This document shows positions 8,285 through 18,145 of a stretch of DNA of 64,000 nucleotides, piece after piece. The first letter of the stretch is position 1. The number at the start of each line of letters is the position of its first letter. Under the pieces are notes generated by a model. The model saw only the letters and a list, made by a program, of their open reading frames with translations, was not told the DNA's origin and did no database searches. Origin of the DNA: Alexandriicola marinus (GTDB taxonomy: Bacteria; Pseudomonadota; Alphaproteobacteria; Rhodobacterales; Rhodobacteraceae); contig NZ_RBVZ01000011.1 in assembly GCF_004000435.1 (NCBI RefSeq), positions 19,236 to 83,235 of the forward strand, written 5' to 3'. Made by a program: the position numbers and the translations under genes.

Positions 8285-8584
8285 ATGACCCGTCGCAACC
8301 GGCCCGCCCTGGGCTCCGTCCTGTTTTTGGGAATGATGCTCCTTTTGGGGCTTTATTTCGCCTTTGCCGCCGTGCAGGGCGACTACGGGGTGTTTCGCCG
8401 GGCCGAACTGGATGCCGAGGCCGCGCAGCTGCGGCAGGAACTTGCGCTCCTGCAGACCGAGGTCGCGCGGCTTGAAAACCTCACGCGGCGGCTGTCCGAC
8501 GAATATCTCGATCTCGATCTTCTCGATGAACAGGCCCGCGACGTTCTGGGCCTGATCCGCAGCGACGAGATCGTGATCCGCTGA
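8285..8584 (+). CDS. ftsB: Septum formation initiator (FtsB/DivIC family)
   Basis: The 99-residue bitopic membrane protein has one transmembrane segment at about residues 10-28, followed by a coiled coil at about 38-70 (heptad-like AELDAEAAQLRQELALLQTE) and a short conserved C-terminus. This is the layout of FtsB/DivIC, which joins FtsL and FtsQ in the divisome. GAGGCAG precedes the ATG. The position between glycolytic genes and pdhA is the usual one in Rhodobacteraceae. Confidence 0.88.
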   Translation: MTRRNRPALGSVLFLGMMLLLGLYFAFAAVQGDYGVFRRAELDAEAAQLRQELALLQTEVARLENLTRRLSDEYLDLDLLDEQARDVLGLIRSDEIVIR

Positions 8585-8706
8585 TCCCGCCGCTCCCGCG
8601 GAAGCATTTCCCAGAGTTAAACCTCCCTGAAATCAGCCATGCACTGGCTGCTGCCCGGCCTTGCACAATGGCCCTACCTTCCAGCGCAAAAGTGCGTTAT
8701 GAGAAT

Positions 8707-8720
8707 GTTTAACACTAAAC
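8707..8720. promoter_or_regulatory. Operator-like inverted repeat before pdhA
   Basis: GTTTA-ACAC-TAAAC is a perfect 5-bp inverted repeat 30 bases upstream of the pdhA start, in an AT-rich island within GC-rich DNA. Its position suits a repressor site or part of a core promoter. No -35/-10 pair could be assigned with confidence in the 166-base ftsB-pdhA gap. Confidence 0.3.
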
Positions 8721-8750
8721 CATTTTCTGGAGAGGGAGGAGCCGGAGCCC

Positions 8751-9773
8751 ATGGCCGCAAGAAAAGCCGCCCCCAAAGCATCCGCCAAACCCAACGTGTC
8801 TGCGGACGAGTTGATGAATTATTACCGCGAGATGCTTCTCATCCGTCGGTTCGAGGAAAAGGCAGGCCAGCTGTATGGCATGGGCCTGATCGGCGGCTTC
8901 TGCCACCTCTACATCGGGCAGGAAGCCGTCGTCGTGGGCCTCGAGGCCGCGGCCGAAGAAGGTGACAAGCGCGTCACGTCCTATCGCGATCACGGCCATA
9001 TGCTGGCCTGCGGAATGGACCCAAAGGGCGTCATGGCCGAGCTGACGGGCCGCGAGGGTGGCTATTCCAAGGGCAAGGGCGGCTCGATGCACATGTTCTC
9101 GAAAGAGAAGCATTTCTACGGCGGCCACGGCATCGTCGCGGCGCAGGTGCCGATCGGGGCCGGCCTCGCCTTCGCCGACAAGTATAAAGAGAACGGCCGC
9201 GTGACGTTCACCTATTTCGGGGACGGCGCCGCCAACCAGGGCCAGGTCTACGAAACCTATAACATGGCCGAGCTGTGGGACCTGCCCGTCGTCTTCGTGA
9301 TCGAGAACAACCAATATGCCATGGGCACGAGCGTGAAACGCTCGACCAAGTCGCCCTCCCTTTGGGAACGCGGCGCGGCCTATGGCATCCCCGGCGAGGA
9401 AGTCGACGGGATGGACGTGCTGGCCGTCAAGGAAGCCGGCCAACGCGCGGTCGAACACTGCCGCGCGGGCAAGGGCCCCTACATCCTCGAGGTCAAGACC
9501 TACCGCTATCGTGGCCATTCGATGTCGGACCCGGCCAAGTACCGCACCCGCGAAGAAGTCCAGAAGATGCGCGAGGAGCGCGACCCGATCGAGAATGTGC
9601 GTCAGCTTCTCCTGACCGGCAAACATGCCAGCGAAGATGACCTCAAGGCCATCGACAAGGAGATCAAGGAGGTCGTGAACGAGGCGGCCGAATTCTCCAA
9701 GGAAAGCCCGGAGCCCGCGCTCGAAGAGCTCTGGACCGATATCTACGCCACCGAAGTTCCGCAGGAGGCCTGA
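8751..9773 (+). CDS. pdhA: Pyruvate dehydrogenase E1 component, alpha subunit
   Basis: The 340-residue alpha subunit of the heterotetrameric E1 decarboxylates pyruvate with thiamine diphosphate. The ThDP motif runs from GDGAANQG at residue 157 to the paired Asn at 186-187. The loop YRYRGHSMSDPAKYRTREE is the segment phosphorylated in eukaryotic homologues. A purine-rich GAGGGAGGAG and GGAGCC precede the ATG. It is the first gene of pdhA-pdhB-pdhC; the E3 (lpd) gene is not in the window. Confidence 0.96.
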   Translation: MAARKAAPKASAKPNVSADELMNYYREMLLIRRFEEKAGQLYGMGLIGGFCHLYIGQEAVVVGLEAAAEEGDKRVTSYRDHGHMLACGMDPKGVMAELTGREGGYSKGKGGSMHMFSKEKHFYGGHGIVAAQVPIGAGLAFADKYKENGRVTFTYFGDGAANQGQVYETYNMAELWDLPVVFVIENNQYAMGTSVKRSTKSPSLWERGAAYGIPGEEVDGMDVLAVKEAGQRAVEHCRAGKGPYILEVKTYRYRGHSMSDPAKYRTREEVQKMREERDPIENVRQLLLTGKHASEDDLKAIDKEIKEVVNEAAEFSKESPEPALEELWTDIYATEVPQEA

Positions 9774-9776
9774 GCC

Positions 9777-11171
9777 ATGGCGACCGAAATTCTCATGCCC
9801 GCCCTCTCGCCCACCATGGAAGAAGGCACGCTGGCCAAGTGGCTCGTGAAGGAAGGCGACAGCGTCGCCTCCGGCGACATCCTGGCCGAAATCGAAACCG
9901 ACAAGGCCACGATGGAATTCGAGGCCGTCGAAGAGGGCGTCATCGGCAAGTTGCTCGTGGCCGAAGGCACCGAAGGCGTCAAGGTGAACACCCCCATCGC
10001 CGTCATCGGCGAAGAGGGCGAGGACATGTCCGCCTCTGGCGAGGCAGCGACCGCGCCCTCTGATGAAGCGCCGCAAGACGCCGACGCGGCGGACGACAAG
10101 GCCCCGCCAGCGGACGCGCCCATGGCCTCGGCCCCGGCATCCGTGGCACCGAAACCCGACCGATCCCCCGACTGGCCCGAGGGCACAGAGATGAAATCGC
10201 AGACCGTGCGCGAGGCGCTTCGTGACGCGATGGCCGAAGAGATGCGCCGCGATGGCAGTGTCTACCTGATGGGTGAAGAGGTCGCCGAATATCAGGGCGC
10301 CTACAAGATTAGCCAGGGCCTGCTGGATGAATTCGGCGCCAAGCGCGTGATCGACACGCCGATCACCGAACATGGCTTTGCCGGGATCGCGGTCGGTGCT
10401 GCCTTCGGGGGCCTGCGCCCCATCGTCGAATTCATGACCTTCAACTTCGCCATGCAAGCGATGGACCAGATCATCAACTCCGCCGCCAAGACGCTCTATA
10501 TGTCGGGCGGTCAGATGGGCGCGCCCATGGTCTTTCGGGGCCCCAATGGCGCCGCCGCACGGGTCGGCGCCCAGCACAGCCAGGATTATGCCGCATGGTT
10601 CATGCAGGTGCCGGGGCTGAAAGTGGCGATGCCCTACACCGCCGCCGACTACAAAGGCCTGATGAAGACGGCCATCCGCGACCCGAACCCGGTGATCTTC
10701 CTCGAGAACGAGATTCTCTATGGCCGGTCCTTCGAGGTTCCGGTTCTGGACGACTACACCGTGCCCTTCGGCAAGGCCCGCATCGCCCGCGAAGGCTCTG
10801 ACGTCACCATCGTCAGCTTCGGGATCGGCATGACCTATGCTCTCGAAGCCGCGGACAAGCTGGCCGAAGACGGGATCGACGCCGAGGTGATCGACCTGCG
10901 GACCCTGCGTCCGATGGATACCGAGACGATCCTGGCCTCGGTTCAGAAGACCAACCGCTGCGTGACGGTCGAAGAAGGCTGGCCGCAGGGTTCGGTGGGC
11001 AGCTACATCAGTTCGGTCATCATGCAGGAAGCCTTCGACTGGCTCGATGCACCGGTGATCAACTGCACCGGCAAGGACGTGCCGATGCCCTACGCCGCCA
11101 ATCTCGAAAAACTCGCCCTGGTGACGACGGACGAAGTCATCGCCGCGGTGAAACAAGTCACCTACCGGTAA
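9777..11171 (+). CDS. pdhB: Pyruvate dehydrogenase E1 beta subunit with N-terminal lipoyl domain
   Basis: The 464-residue protein carries a biotinyl/lipoyl domain (about 1-83; lipoyl-lysine K43 in ETDKATME), an Ala/Pro-rich flexible linker (about 85-137) and the transketolase-type E1 beta domain (from about 140). A lipoyl domain on E1 beta is characteristic of alphaproteobacterial PDH. Its first 85 residues differ from those of the E2 lipoyl domain at only five positions. It follows pdhA by three bases. Confidence 0.96.
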   Translation: MATEILMPALSPTMEEGTLAKWLVKEGDSVASGDILAEIETDKATMEFEAVEEGVIGKLLVAEGTEGVKVNTPIAVIGEEGEDMSASGEAATAPSDEAPQDADAADDKAPPADAPMASAPASVAPKPDRSPDWPEGTEMKSQTVREALRDAMAEEMRRDGSVYLMGEEVAEYQGAYKISQGLLDEFGAKRVIDTPITEHGFAGIAVGAAFGGLRPIVEFMTFNFAMQAMDQIINSAAKTLYMSGGQMGAPMVFRGPNGAAARVGAQHSQDYAAWFMQVPGLKVAMPYTAADYKGLMKTAIRDPNPVIFLENEILYGRSFEVPVLDDYTVPFGKARIAREGSDVTIVSFGIGMTYALEAADKLAEDGIDAEVIDLRTLRPMDTETILASVQKTNRCVTVEEGWPQGSVGSYISSVIMQEAFDWLDAPVINCTGKDVPMPYAANLEKLALVTTDEVIAAVKQVTYR

Positions 11172-11183
11172 GGAGCGCTCGCG

Positions 11184-12497
11184 ATGCCAACGGAAATCCT
11201 GATGCCCGCGCTGTCTCCGACGATGGAGGAAGGCACACTTGCGAAATGGCTGGTCAAGGAGGGCGACACCGTCTCCTCCGGTGACCTGCTGGCCGAAATC
11301 GAAACCGACAAGGCGACGATGGAATTCGAAGCCGTCGAAGAAGGCGTGATCGGCAAGCTGCTGGTGGCCGAAGGCACCGAGGGCGTGAAGGTCAACACGC
11401 CCATCGCGCTGATCGGCGAAGAGGGCGAAGACATGTCGAGTGCCTCGTCGGGCGACGCCGCGCCACCGGCCGCCGCAGACGCCGCGCCCGCCGCGGCCGA
11501 GACCCCGTCCAAACCCGAGGCCCCGGCGCAAGCAGCACCGCCCGCCCCGACGACGGCGAAGGGTGACCGCGTCTTCGCCTCACCCCTCGCCCGGCGCATC
11601 GCCGCTGACAAGGGGATCGACCTTGCCGGCCTGACCGGATCGGGCCCCAAGGGCCGGATCGTCAAGGCCGACGTCGAAGGTGCCACAGCCGCTCCCAAGG
11701 CTGCCGCCCCCGCCAAGAGCGAGGCCCCGGCGCCCTCTGCCGCCCCTGCCCCGGCGATGGCCTCCGGCCCCTCTGCCGAGACCGTCATCAAGATGTACGA
11801 AGGTCGCCAGATCGAGGAAATCAAGCTCGACGGGATGCGCAAGACAATCGCCGCGCGCCTGACCGAGGCCAAGCAATCGATCCCGCATTTCTACCTGCGC
11901 CGGGACATCCATCTGGACGCGCTTCTGAAATTCCGCAGCCAGCTGAACAAGCAGCTGGAACCCAAGGGCATCAAGCTGTCGGTCAACGATTTCATCATCA
12001 AGGCCTGTGCATTGGCGCTTCAGGAAGTGCCCGAGGCCAATGCCGTCTGGGCCGGCGACCGGATCCTCAAGCTTCTGTCATCGGACGTGGCCGTCGCGGT
12101 CGCCATCGAAGGTGGCCTCTTCACCCCCGTTCTTCAGGATGCCGAGATGAAATCGCTCTCGGCACTCTCGACCGAGATGAAAGACCTCGCGGCCCGTGCC
12201 CGCGACCGCAAGCTTGCGCCCCATGAATACCAGGGCGGCAGCTTCGCGATCTCCAATCTCGGCATGTTCGGGATCGAGAATTTCGACGCGGTCATCAACC
12301 CGCCCCATGGCGCGATCCTCGCCGTGGGCGCCGGGGTGAAAAAGCCTGTCGTCGGCGAAGACGGCGAACTGGCGGTCGCCACGGTGATGTCCGTGACACT
12401 GTCGGTCGATCACCGGGTCATCGACGGTGCACTGGGCGCCCGTCTTCTCGAGGCGATCAAACAGAACCTCGAGTCCCCGCTAACGATGCTGGCCTGA
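11184..12497 (+). CDS. pdhC: Dihydrolipoamide acetyltransferase (PDH E2)
   Basis: The 437-residue E2 core of the pyruvate dehydrogenase complex moves the acetyl group from lipoate to CoA. The layout is a lipoyl domain (1-83, K43), an Ala/Pro linker, a peripheral subunit-binding domain (about 130-165, [20 protein letters not shown]), a second linker and the catalytic domain from about 205. The catalytic motif is DHRVIDG, with H410 and D414. AAGGAG precedes the ATG. It is the last gene of the operon and is followed by a strong terminator. Confidence 0.97.
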   Translation: MPTEILMPALSPTMEEGTLAKWLVKEGDTVSSGDLLAEIETDKATMEFEAVEEGVIGKLLVAEGTEGVKVNTPIALIGEEGEDMSSASSGDAAPPAAADAAPAAAETPSKPEAPAQAAPPAPTTAKGDRVFASPLARRIAADKGIDLAGLTGSGPKGRIVKADVEGATAAPKAAAPAKSEAPAPSAAPAPAMASGPSAETVIKMYEGRQIEEIKLDGMRKTIAARLTEAKQSIPHFYLRRDIHLDALLKFRSQLNKQLEPKGIKLSVNDFIIKACALALQEVPEANAVWAGDRILKLLSSDVAVAVAIEGGLFTPVLQDAEMKSLSALSTEMKDLAARARDRKLAPHEYQGGSFAISNLGMFGIENFDAVINPPHGAILAVGAGVKKPVVGEDGELAVATVMSVTLSVDHRVIDGALGARLLEAIKQNLESPLTMLA

Positions 12498-12517
12498 CAG
12501 GGGCACCACCGGAAAGA

Positions 12518-12557
12518 AAAAGGGCCCGTGGCGAACAACCTCGCCACGGGCCCTTTT
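12518..12557. terminator. Strong bidirectional terminator between pdhC and cysE
   Basis: A perfect 17-bp stem (AAAAGGGCCCGTGGCGA paired with its complement) closes a 6-nt ACAACC loop. The ends supply an A-tract on one side and a T-tract on the other, so it works in both directions for the convergent pdhC and cysE genes. Confidence 0.92.
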
Positions 12558-12600
12558 CTATATGAAGCATCAAAGTCGCGTCCGGTGAACCGGCTTCGGT

Positions 12601-13416
12601 TCAGTCTCCGCCGCGCACTCCCAACAGCTGATCCATCGCGACCGAGGGCTGATCGCAGCCCGCCTCGCCCACGATCTTGGCCGGCACGCCCGCCACTGTC
12701 TTGCAGGGCGGCACTTCGTGCAGAACGACCGATCCGGCTGCAATGCGCGAGCAATGGCCAACCTTGATATTGCCGAGCACCTTCGCTCCAGCCCCGATCA
12801 GGACACCGTCTCCGATCTTGGGGTGACGATCCTCTTCCTCCTTGCCGGTCCCGCCAAGCGTGACCGAATGCAGCATCGAGACATTGTCCCCCACCACCGC
12901 GGTCTCACCGATAACGATGGAATGGGCATGGTCGATCATGATGCCCTTCCCGATCCGCGCGGCGGGATGAATGTCGACACCGAACATCTCGCTCACCCGC
13001 ATCTGCATGAAATAGGCAAGGTCGCGCCGCCCGGCCCGCCACAGCGAATGCCCCAGCCGATAGGATTGCACCGCCTGGAACCCCTTGAAATACAACAAGG
13101 GCTGCATCAACCGGTGGCAGGCGGGATCGCGTTCAAAAATCGCGGCAAGGTCGGCGCGCGCCGCCTCGGCCAGCCAGGGGTCGGTCCGGTAGGCCTCGTC
13201 CGCGATCTCGCGCAGGATCTGCTCCGACATCTCGCCCGAAGCCAGCTTGAGCGACAGCCGGTAGGCCAGCGCCCGCTCGAAACTCGCATGGTGAAGGATT
13301 CCTGAATGGATCAGCCCGCCCATCAGGGGTTCTGCCGCGATCGCGGCTTCGGCCTCTTCGCAAATACGATCCCAGACGGGATCGATATTGCGCAACTTGG
13401 GTCTCATCTGTGCCAT
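12601..13416 (-). CDS. cysE: Serine O-acetyltransferase
   Basis: The 271-residue enzyme makes O-acetylserine from serine and acetyl-CoA, the first step of cysteine synthesis. An all-alpha N-terminal domain is followed by the left-handed beta-helix of hexapeptide repeats, with IDHAHSIVIGETAVVGD and HPKIGDGVLIGAGAKVLG. The start at 13416 has GGAGG five bases upstream; the frame continues open to 13515 but without family similarity. cysE next to the end of the GTA cluster is a conserved arrangement that I recall for Rhodobacterales. Confidence 0.95.
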   Translation of the reverse strand: MAQMRPKLRNIDPVWDRICEEAEAAIAAEPLMGGLIHSGILHHASFERALAYRLSLKLASGEMSEQILREIADEAYRTDPWLAEAARADLAAIFERDPACHRLMQPLLYFKGFQAVQSYRLGHSLWRAGRRDLAYFMQMRVSEMFGVDIHPAARIGKGIMIDHAHSIVIGETAVVGDNVSMLHSVTLGGTGKEEEDRHPKIGDGVLIGAGAKVLGNIKVGHCSRIAAGSVVLHEVPPCKTVAGVPAKIVGEAGCDQPSVAMDQLLGVRGGD

Positions 13417-13511
13417 GCGGGCCTCCATCATTGCGCCGCATCCTACCGGTTGTCGGCGGCTCGGGCAAAGATCATTTTCGTGATGGGGACATATGCCTCC
13501 CGTATGGAGCC

Positions 13512-13814
13512 TCAAGGGCGCGGGCGTATTTCCCCGGCTTCAATCTCGAGCAGCGCATCGAGAACGCATTTCAGCGCAGCAAGGTAGGCCCCGTCGCAAA
13601 CCGTCCGGGCGGGAAGGACACCGCGCTTTCGCGCCGCAGACGCTAGGCTGCCATTGCCGTCACCCGGATGAAACCGGCCCGTCGCGCGATGGTATCTCTC
13701 GGCGCGCTGTGCACGTTCGATAATCCGCGCGATCTGCGCGGGCCGTTCAGGCATCGGAACCGTCAGAAGAGCGCGCGCGGCAACGTCCAGCTCGCCTGGC
13801 AACAAAGGCCGCAT
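13512..13814 (-). CDS. Small ORF at the end of the GTA cluster, unknown function
   Basis: The 100-residue product is Arg/Ala-rich and probably cytoplasmic, with no signal or membrane segment. It begins three bases after the stop of the baseplate gene, which suggests co-transcription with the GTA. The central part (ERPAQIARIIERAQRAERYH) looks helical. I do not recognise a domain. It could be a GTA accessory protein or a host gene trapped between the cluster and cysE. Confidence 0.6.
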   Translation of the reverse strand: MRPLLPGELDVAARALLTVPMPERPAQIARIIERAQRAERYHRATGRFHPGDGNGSLASAARKRGVLPARTVCDGAYLAALKCVLDALLEIEAGEIRPRP

Positions 13815-13817
13815 CTC

Positions 13818-16800
13818 TCAATCCAGCGCAAATGTGCGATAGGGCCCCGGCCCGAAACTGTCGGACAGCTGCGCCACTTCCGCCACGCGGACCCCCTCGC
13901 CATCCGCCGCCCGCATCGCCGCGCTATAGGTCCATTCCGGCTCGCTCACATCGGCCGTGCGGCGCAGAACGCCATCCACGCTGACCCGGATCGTATAGCG
14001 TTCGCTCACCTCGCCCAACGGCGCCTCCGGCGGGCTCCAATTGTCGCCGTCGATGCGGGTTCGCCTGACCCAGCTCAGCCTCTGATCGCCCCCCGACAAG
14101 ATCCGCACCCTGGGATGCACCACCGAATACGGCCGGAGACCGATCCCCCGGAAGGCCAGTTCCCGGGTCTTGTAGGTGCTGTCGTCAATGGCCCGCTGCG
14201 CCGGTCCGAACCGGTAGAACCGACCGAGATCGCGTGCAGACGATGCCAGATCGATCTGCTCCGGCGTCCCGTCCAGAAGGACAAACAGGCTGCCTTCGGG
14301 CCAGCCGCCCACGACGGCGCCATCCGTCCCTGCCTGTCCCCGCAGACGCAGGCTCAAGTCATAGACACCGGGCTCGACAATCGTGGCCTGCGCGAATTGA
14401 AAGACTTCCCAATTCTCGCCATCGCCCGCTCCGATTGCGGCGGCATTAATCCCCGCCAGAACCTCCATCGGGCTCACCGTCCGGAGGCTGCCGGACACCA
14501 GCCTGACGCGCAGCGCCGGCCCCCTGTCCCATCGGCCACCCGGCGCGGGATCGAGAACGCTCATCGTGGTGCCCGCCACCGAGGGCACGGGGATCGCGCG
14601 GTTGAGCACATAGCCGCTGTCTTGTGGCGCAGAATAGAGTGACACGCCGCCGGGCCAGGGCGCGGAGGTCATCGCCACATGCGGCGCATGGGGCGCCTCG
14701 TCGCCCTTCAGGAGAGGCAGGTCCATGAACAGCGCTTCGACCGGAACGGGCGGCGTAAAGGGGCGCAGGCTCGTCTCCTCATGGGCGGCGTCATGCGGAC
14801 GGTAGCTTTCCGGCTCCACCCGGACCGCCTCCACCGTCTGGGACGTTCCCGTCTCCACCCGGTCGACCCGCCAGAGCGGCCCGTCGGGATCGCCCCCGAA
14901 ACGCACCACGTCCCCCGCCCCGACCCCAAGCGCCGAGGGCGGCAGCGCAAAGCTCGCCGTATCCCGGGCAACGCGCGCCTCGGCAAGCCAGCGTTCCGCG
15001 ATCTGCCGTCCTTCGCCGCTGGTCAATGCAAGCGGAAGCTCGGTCTGCGTCGTGGTCGAAATCGCGTCATCGGGAAAGACCGCTTCCGAGGCGCGCATGT
15101 CGTAATCGCCCTCGGCCTCGACGAACGACAACCGCACCGTGCCCACGGTTTCCGCCGATGGCGCCCGACTGATCTCGAGCGTCGGTGCTCCGTCGCCGGC
15201 ATGAACCATGGTGCCGGGATCGATCTCGTGATCCTCCAGCCCGTCCCGGTTGCGAAAGACCAGAACGCCGTCCCGTTCCATCGCGTCGAACCCATAGGCC
15301 AGCATCAAGACCTGCAATGCAGAACGGGCGGTATCGGTGTCGTCGATCCGATAACCCCGGACAACGCCATGAAGCGCGCTCACATCGATCCGGGTCACAC
15401 CGGCACGGGCGCAGATATCCGCGACCACCGACCCCAGAGACCGCGAGCTTGACCGCCCGTTGAGCCAATGCCCCCTGTCGTAATTGTCACCATCCGACCA
15501 CGTCTCCGAATTCTGTGGAAATGCCGGAAAGGGCCGCGCATCCCACGCCCAGACATGGGCCCGCGACATGTCGACCATGCGCCCCCCATATTCCTCCGAC
15601 ACCGGATTCGCCTCGACGTCCGAGAAATGACCATGCACTGCGCGCAGGTATTGCATCTGGATGTAATCGTCCCGCAACCCGTTGGAGTAATGGGGCAACG
15701 CGCTTTCCGACGATTTCGGATCTAGAAACTTGTTGGGCTGGTTCGTCCCCTTGTCAATTGCGGCACACCCCAGTTCGGTGAACCAGATCGGCTTCGATTG
15801 TGGCACCCATGCCGTAGGCTGGGACGCTCGGACGCCTCCGATCCGGTCGTGATGCGGGTTCGACCACCAGCCCTTCAGATCCTTGTAGCGCCAGACCCAT
15901 TCCTCGCCATCACCATCGGTGATCGGCGTGCGGATCTGCGCGTCACGCGCCTCGGGGCTGTGATAGAACCAGTCATACCCCTCGCCGCCCGCGACATTGG
16001 CGCCGAGATAATCAAGGTCATAAATCGATCCCGCTCCGGCATCGAGGTGATCTTCCCCGTCGCGCCAGTCCGACAAGGGCATGTAGTTGTCGATCCCGAT
16101 GAAATCGATGTTCGGATCGGCCCAAAGCGGATCGAGGTGAAACAACTTGTCCCCCGTCCCGTCCGGTTGATAGCCATGATATTCGGACCAGTCGGCCGCA
16201 TAGCCGATCCGGCAATCGGGGCCGAGGATCGCGCGACATTCTGCCGCCAGGGCGATCATCTGCGCCACCGCCGGAAAGCTGTTGTCCGCCCCCCGGATCT
16301 GAGTGAGCGAGCGCATCTCCGATCCGATACAGAACGCCTCGACCCCGCCCGCCGCAGCACATAGATGCGCCTGATGCAGGATGAAACGGCGCTTTGACCA
16401 TTCCTCCGGCCCGACATAATCGACCCGCTCCCCCTCGACGGTGAAATCGCCCGCGGTGGCCGTGCCGAAAAAGGCCGCTACCTCGGCCTCGGCCGCCGCC
16501 GTGCCGTCGGGGCTTCCGGTCACGCCCGGCGCAAGCGAGGTGGTGATCCGCCCCCGCCAGGGAAGCGGAGCCTGCCCCGTCTGGCCCGTCCACGGGTCGG
16601 GCAAGCCATTGCCGTCGACCTGATCCATCAGGATGAACGGATAATAGACGACATCGAGCCCCCGGTCCCGGATCGCCCGGATGCCCTCGATCACCGCGGC
16701 ATCCGCGGTCGTTCCACCATATATGGGCCGCCCGTCGATCTGCGGCACCTCCTGCGCGCCGGCCCGGGTCAAACCGCTCACGCGCCATGGCATCGCGTCG

Positions 16801-17714
16801 GAATCGACGGTTCCCTGCTCAACCTTCGGCCGGATCGTGCAGGATCCGGCCCGCAGATCGTCGCCGAACCACGACACCACCATCACGACCGACCGGCAGG
16901 CGGGCAGTTCCTCTGTCAGGGCCGTCAGGGACGTGTCGAAATCCGTCCCTCCACCGGGCGCGTTCAGGTTCACCGGCACCTGCTGTCCATAGGTCTCGCT
17001 CAGATAGACCGGCTGCGAGGCAAGCGCATATTCCCCCGTCCCCGGGATCAGACATACCCCGTTGACAAGCTGCGCGATATCCTCGGCCTCGGCGGGCTCC
17101 TTCCGTTCCGCCGGGCGGAAGACCTCGAATGAAAACTGCGGCATCCGGTTGCCAAAGGGACCAAGGTCCAGATCCTCGAACACCACATAGGCCATGCCGC
17201 GATAGGCCGGCACATTGCCCGCGCCTTCGATGGCCTCCATCTTGGGGTCAGGCATCTGCAGATCCGACCCGTCGTAAAGCTGCATGTTCAGAGCATCGGT
17301 CGCGATCTCCTGTCCATCCGCCCAGATGCGCCCCACGCTCGTGATCCGCCCACGGCACAGCGCGATCGCCACGGAGACACTGTAGCTGTAGCCGGTGCCC
17401 GACGCCGTTCCCTTGCCGCCGCTGCCCGAGGCAATCTCGACGAAATCCGAGGCCCAGATCACCTGTCCCGACAGGCGCATCCGCCCGTAAAGCTGGCTGA
17501 TCGGGCTGCCCTCGCTGGCCCCTGTCAGACGAAACCGGTCGACCCGACCCATATCGACCGCGTCGCTGCCCGCACCCAGAAGCTTCTGGTCGAGCACCCG
17601 GCCGATCACAGCGCCCGTGGCCCGTCCGATCGTCGCTCCTGACAGACCAAGCAACGATCCCCCGATGCTGCCGCCCAACGCCATGCCCGCGGCGGAAAGT
17701 ACTATCGTCGCCAT
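13818..17714 (-). CDS. GTA baseplate multidomain protein ('megatron', RcGTA g15-like)
   Basis: The 1298-residue protein matches the large RcGTA baseplate protein Rcc01698. The N-terminus has hydrophobic glycine-rich segments (LSAAGMALGGSIGGSLLG), followed by a phage-tail domain. The middle, roughly residues 430-740, is the GTA TIM-barrel domain with glycoside-hydrolase-like blocks such as GYAADWSEYHGY, DFIGIDNYMPLSDW and KPIWFTELGCAAID. A phage-tail-3 type region and a C-terminal Rcc01698-like domain follow. In the family it caps the tail and is implicated in contacting or penetrating the recipient envelope. It starts immediately after the peptidase gene. Confidence 0.93.
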   Translation of the reverse strand: MATIVLSAAGMALGGSIGGSLLGLSGATIGRATGAVIGRVLDQKLLGAGSDAVDMGRVDRFRLTGASEGSPISQLYGRMRLSGQVIWASDFVEIASGSGGKGTASGTGYSYSVSVAIALCRGRITSVGRIWADGQEIATDALNMQLYDGSDLQMPDPKMEAIEGAGNVPAYRGMAYVVFEDLDLGPFGNRMPQFSFEVFRPAERKEPAEAEDIAQLVNGVCLIPGTGEYALASQPVYLSETYGQQVPVNLNAPGGGTDFDTSLTALTEELPACRSVVMVVSWFGDDLRAGSCTIRPKVEQGTVDSDAMPWRVSGLTRAGAQEVPQIDGRPIYGGTTADAAVIEGIRAIRDRGLDVVYYPFILMDQVDGNGLPDPWTGQTGQAPLPWRGRITTSLAPGVTGSPDGTAAAEAEVAAFFGTATAGDFTVEGERVDYVGPEEWSKRRFILHQAHLCAAAGGVEAFCIGSEMRSLTQIRGADNSFPAVAQMIALAAECRAILGPDCRIGYAADWSEYHGYQPDGTGDKLFHLDPLWADPNIDFIGIDNYMPLSDWRDGEDHLDAGAGSIYDLDYLGANVAGGEGYDWFYHSPEARDAQIRTPITDGDGEEWVWRYKDLKGWWSNPHHDRIGGVRASQPTAWVPQSKPIWFTELGCAAIDKGTNQPNKFLDPKSSESALPHYSNGLRDDYIQMQYLRAVHGHFSDVEANPVSEEYGGRMVDMSRAHVWAWDARPFPAFPQNSETWSDGDNYDRGHWLNGRSSSRSLGSVVADICARAGVTRIDVSALHGVVRGYRIDDTDTARSALQVLMLAYGFDAMERDGVLVFRNRDGLEDHEIDPGTMVHAGDGAPTLEISRAPSAETVGTVRLSFVEAEGDYDMRASEAVFPDDAISTTTQTELPLALTSGEGRQIAERWLAEARVARDTASFALPPSALGVGAGDVVRFGGDPDGPLWRVDRVETGTSQTVEAVRVEPESYRPHDAAHEETSLRPFTPPVPVEALFMDLPLLKGDEAPHAPHVAMTSAPWPGGVSLYSAPQDSGYVLNRAIPVPSVAGTTMSVLDPAPGGRWDRGPALRVRLVSGSLRTVSPMEVLAGINAAAIGAGDGENWEVFQFAQATIVEPGVYDLSLRLRGQAGTDGAVVGGWPEGSLFVLLDGTPEQIDLASSARDLGRFYRFGPAQRAIDDSTYKTRELAFRGIGLRPYSVVHPRVRILSGGDQRLSWVRRTRIDGDNWSPPEAPLGEVSERYTIRVSVDGVLRRTADVSEPEWTYSAAMRAADGEGVRVAEVAQLSDSFGPGPYRTFALD

Positions 17715-17716
17715 GA

Positions 17717-18145
17717 TCAGCCGATCCTTTCTTCAAGATCAAAACGCGCAGCGATCCGGCGCCGCCACGGCGCGGTCAGCGCGCTTTCGACCACGCCATG
17801 CCCGGAATAGGCGTGGATGAATGCAGCCTCTGGCCCCACACGCGATTGGATACCCACATGCTTGGCCACCGCACCGCGTCGCAGCCGAAACAGGACAAGC
17901 TGCCCGGCCTCTTCGGTCTGCACTCGTCTCAGATGCCGCTCGGCCGCCTGAACAAGCCGTTCCACACCGCCGGTCTCGGCCCAATCAGCACCATAGACAG
18001 GCACGGGTTCGGGCTCACAGCCTCCCAGCTCGCGCCAGATGCCGCGCAACAGGCCAAGGCAATCACAGCCCGCACCGCGAACCGAGGCCCCGTGCAGGTA
18101 GGGCGTCCCGATCCAGCCGCGCGCCGCCTGAACGACCCGGCTCAT
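17717..18145 (-). CDS. GTA NlpC/P60-family peptidase (g14-like)
   Basis: The 142-residue protein corresponds to RcGTA Rcc01697, a tail-associated cell wall peptidase thought to cut recipient peptidoglycan. The nucleophile cysteine is in GAGCDCLGLLRG and the catalytic histidine in AKHVGIQ. The start at 18145 gives a 4-nt ATGA overlap with the hub gene and a proper NlpC/P60 N-terminus (ARGWIGTPYLHG). Confidence 0.92.
   Translation of the reverse strand: MSRVVQAARGWIGTPYLHGASVRGAGCDCLGLLRGIWRELGGCEPEPVPVYGADWAETGGVERLVQAAERHLRRVQTEEAGQLVLFRLRRGAVAKHVGIQSRVGPEAAFIHAYSGHGVVESALTAPWRRRIAARFDLEERIG

Noticed and set aside
8715..11531. Very long minus-strand open frame (over 900 codons) antisense to pdhA, pdhB and the start of pdhC
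   Set aside because: It is a GC-skew artefact of strongly biased third codon positions in the real genes. Its translation is His/Gly/Arg-rich, unlike any protein family, and it has no ribosome binding site.
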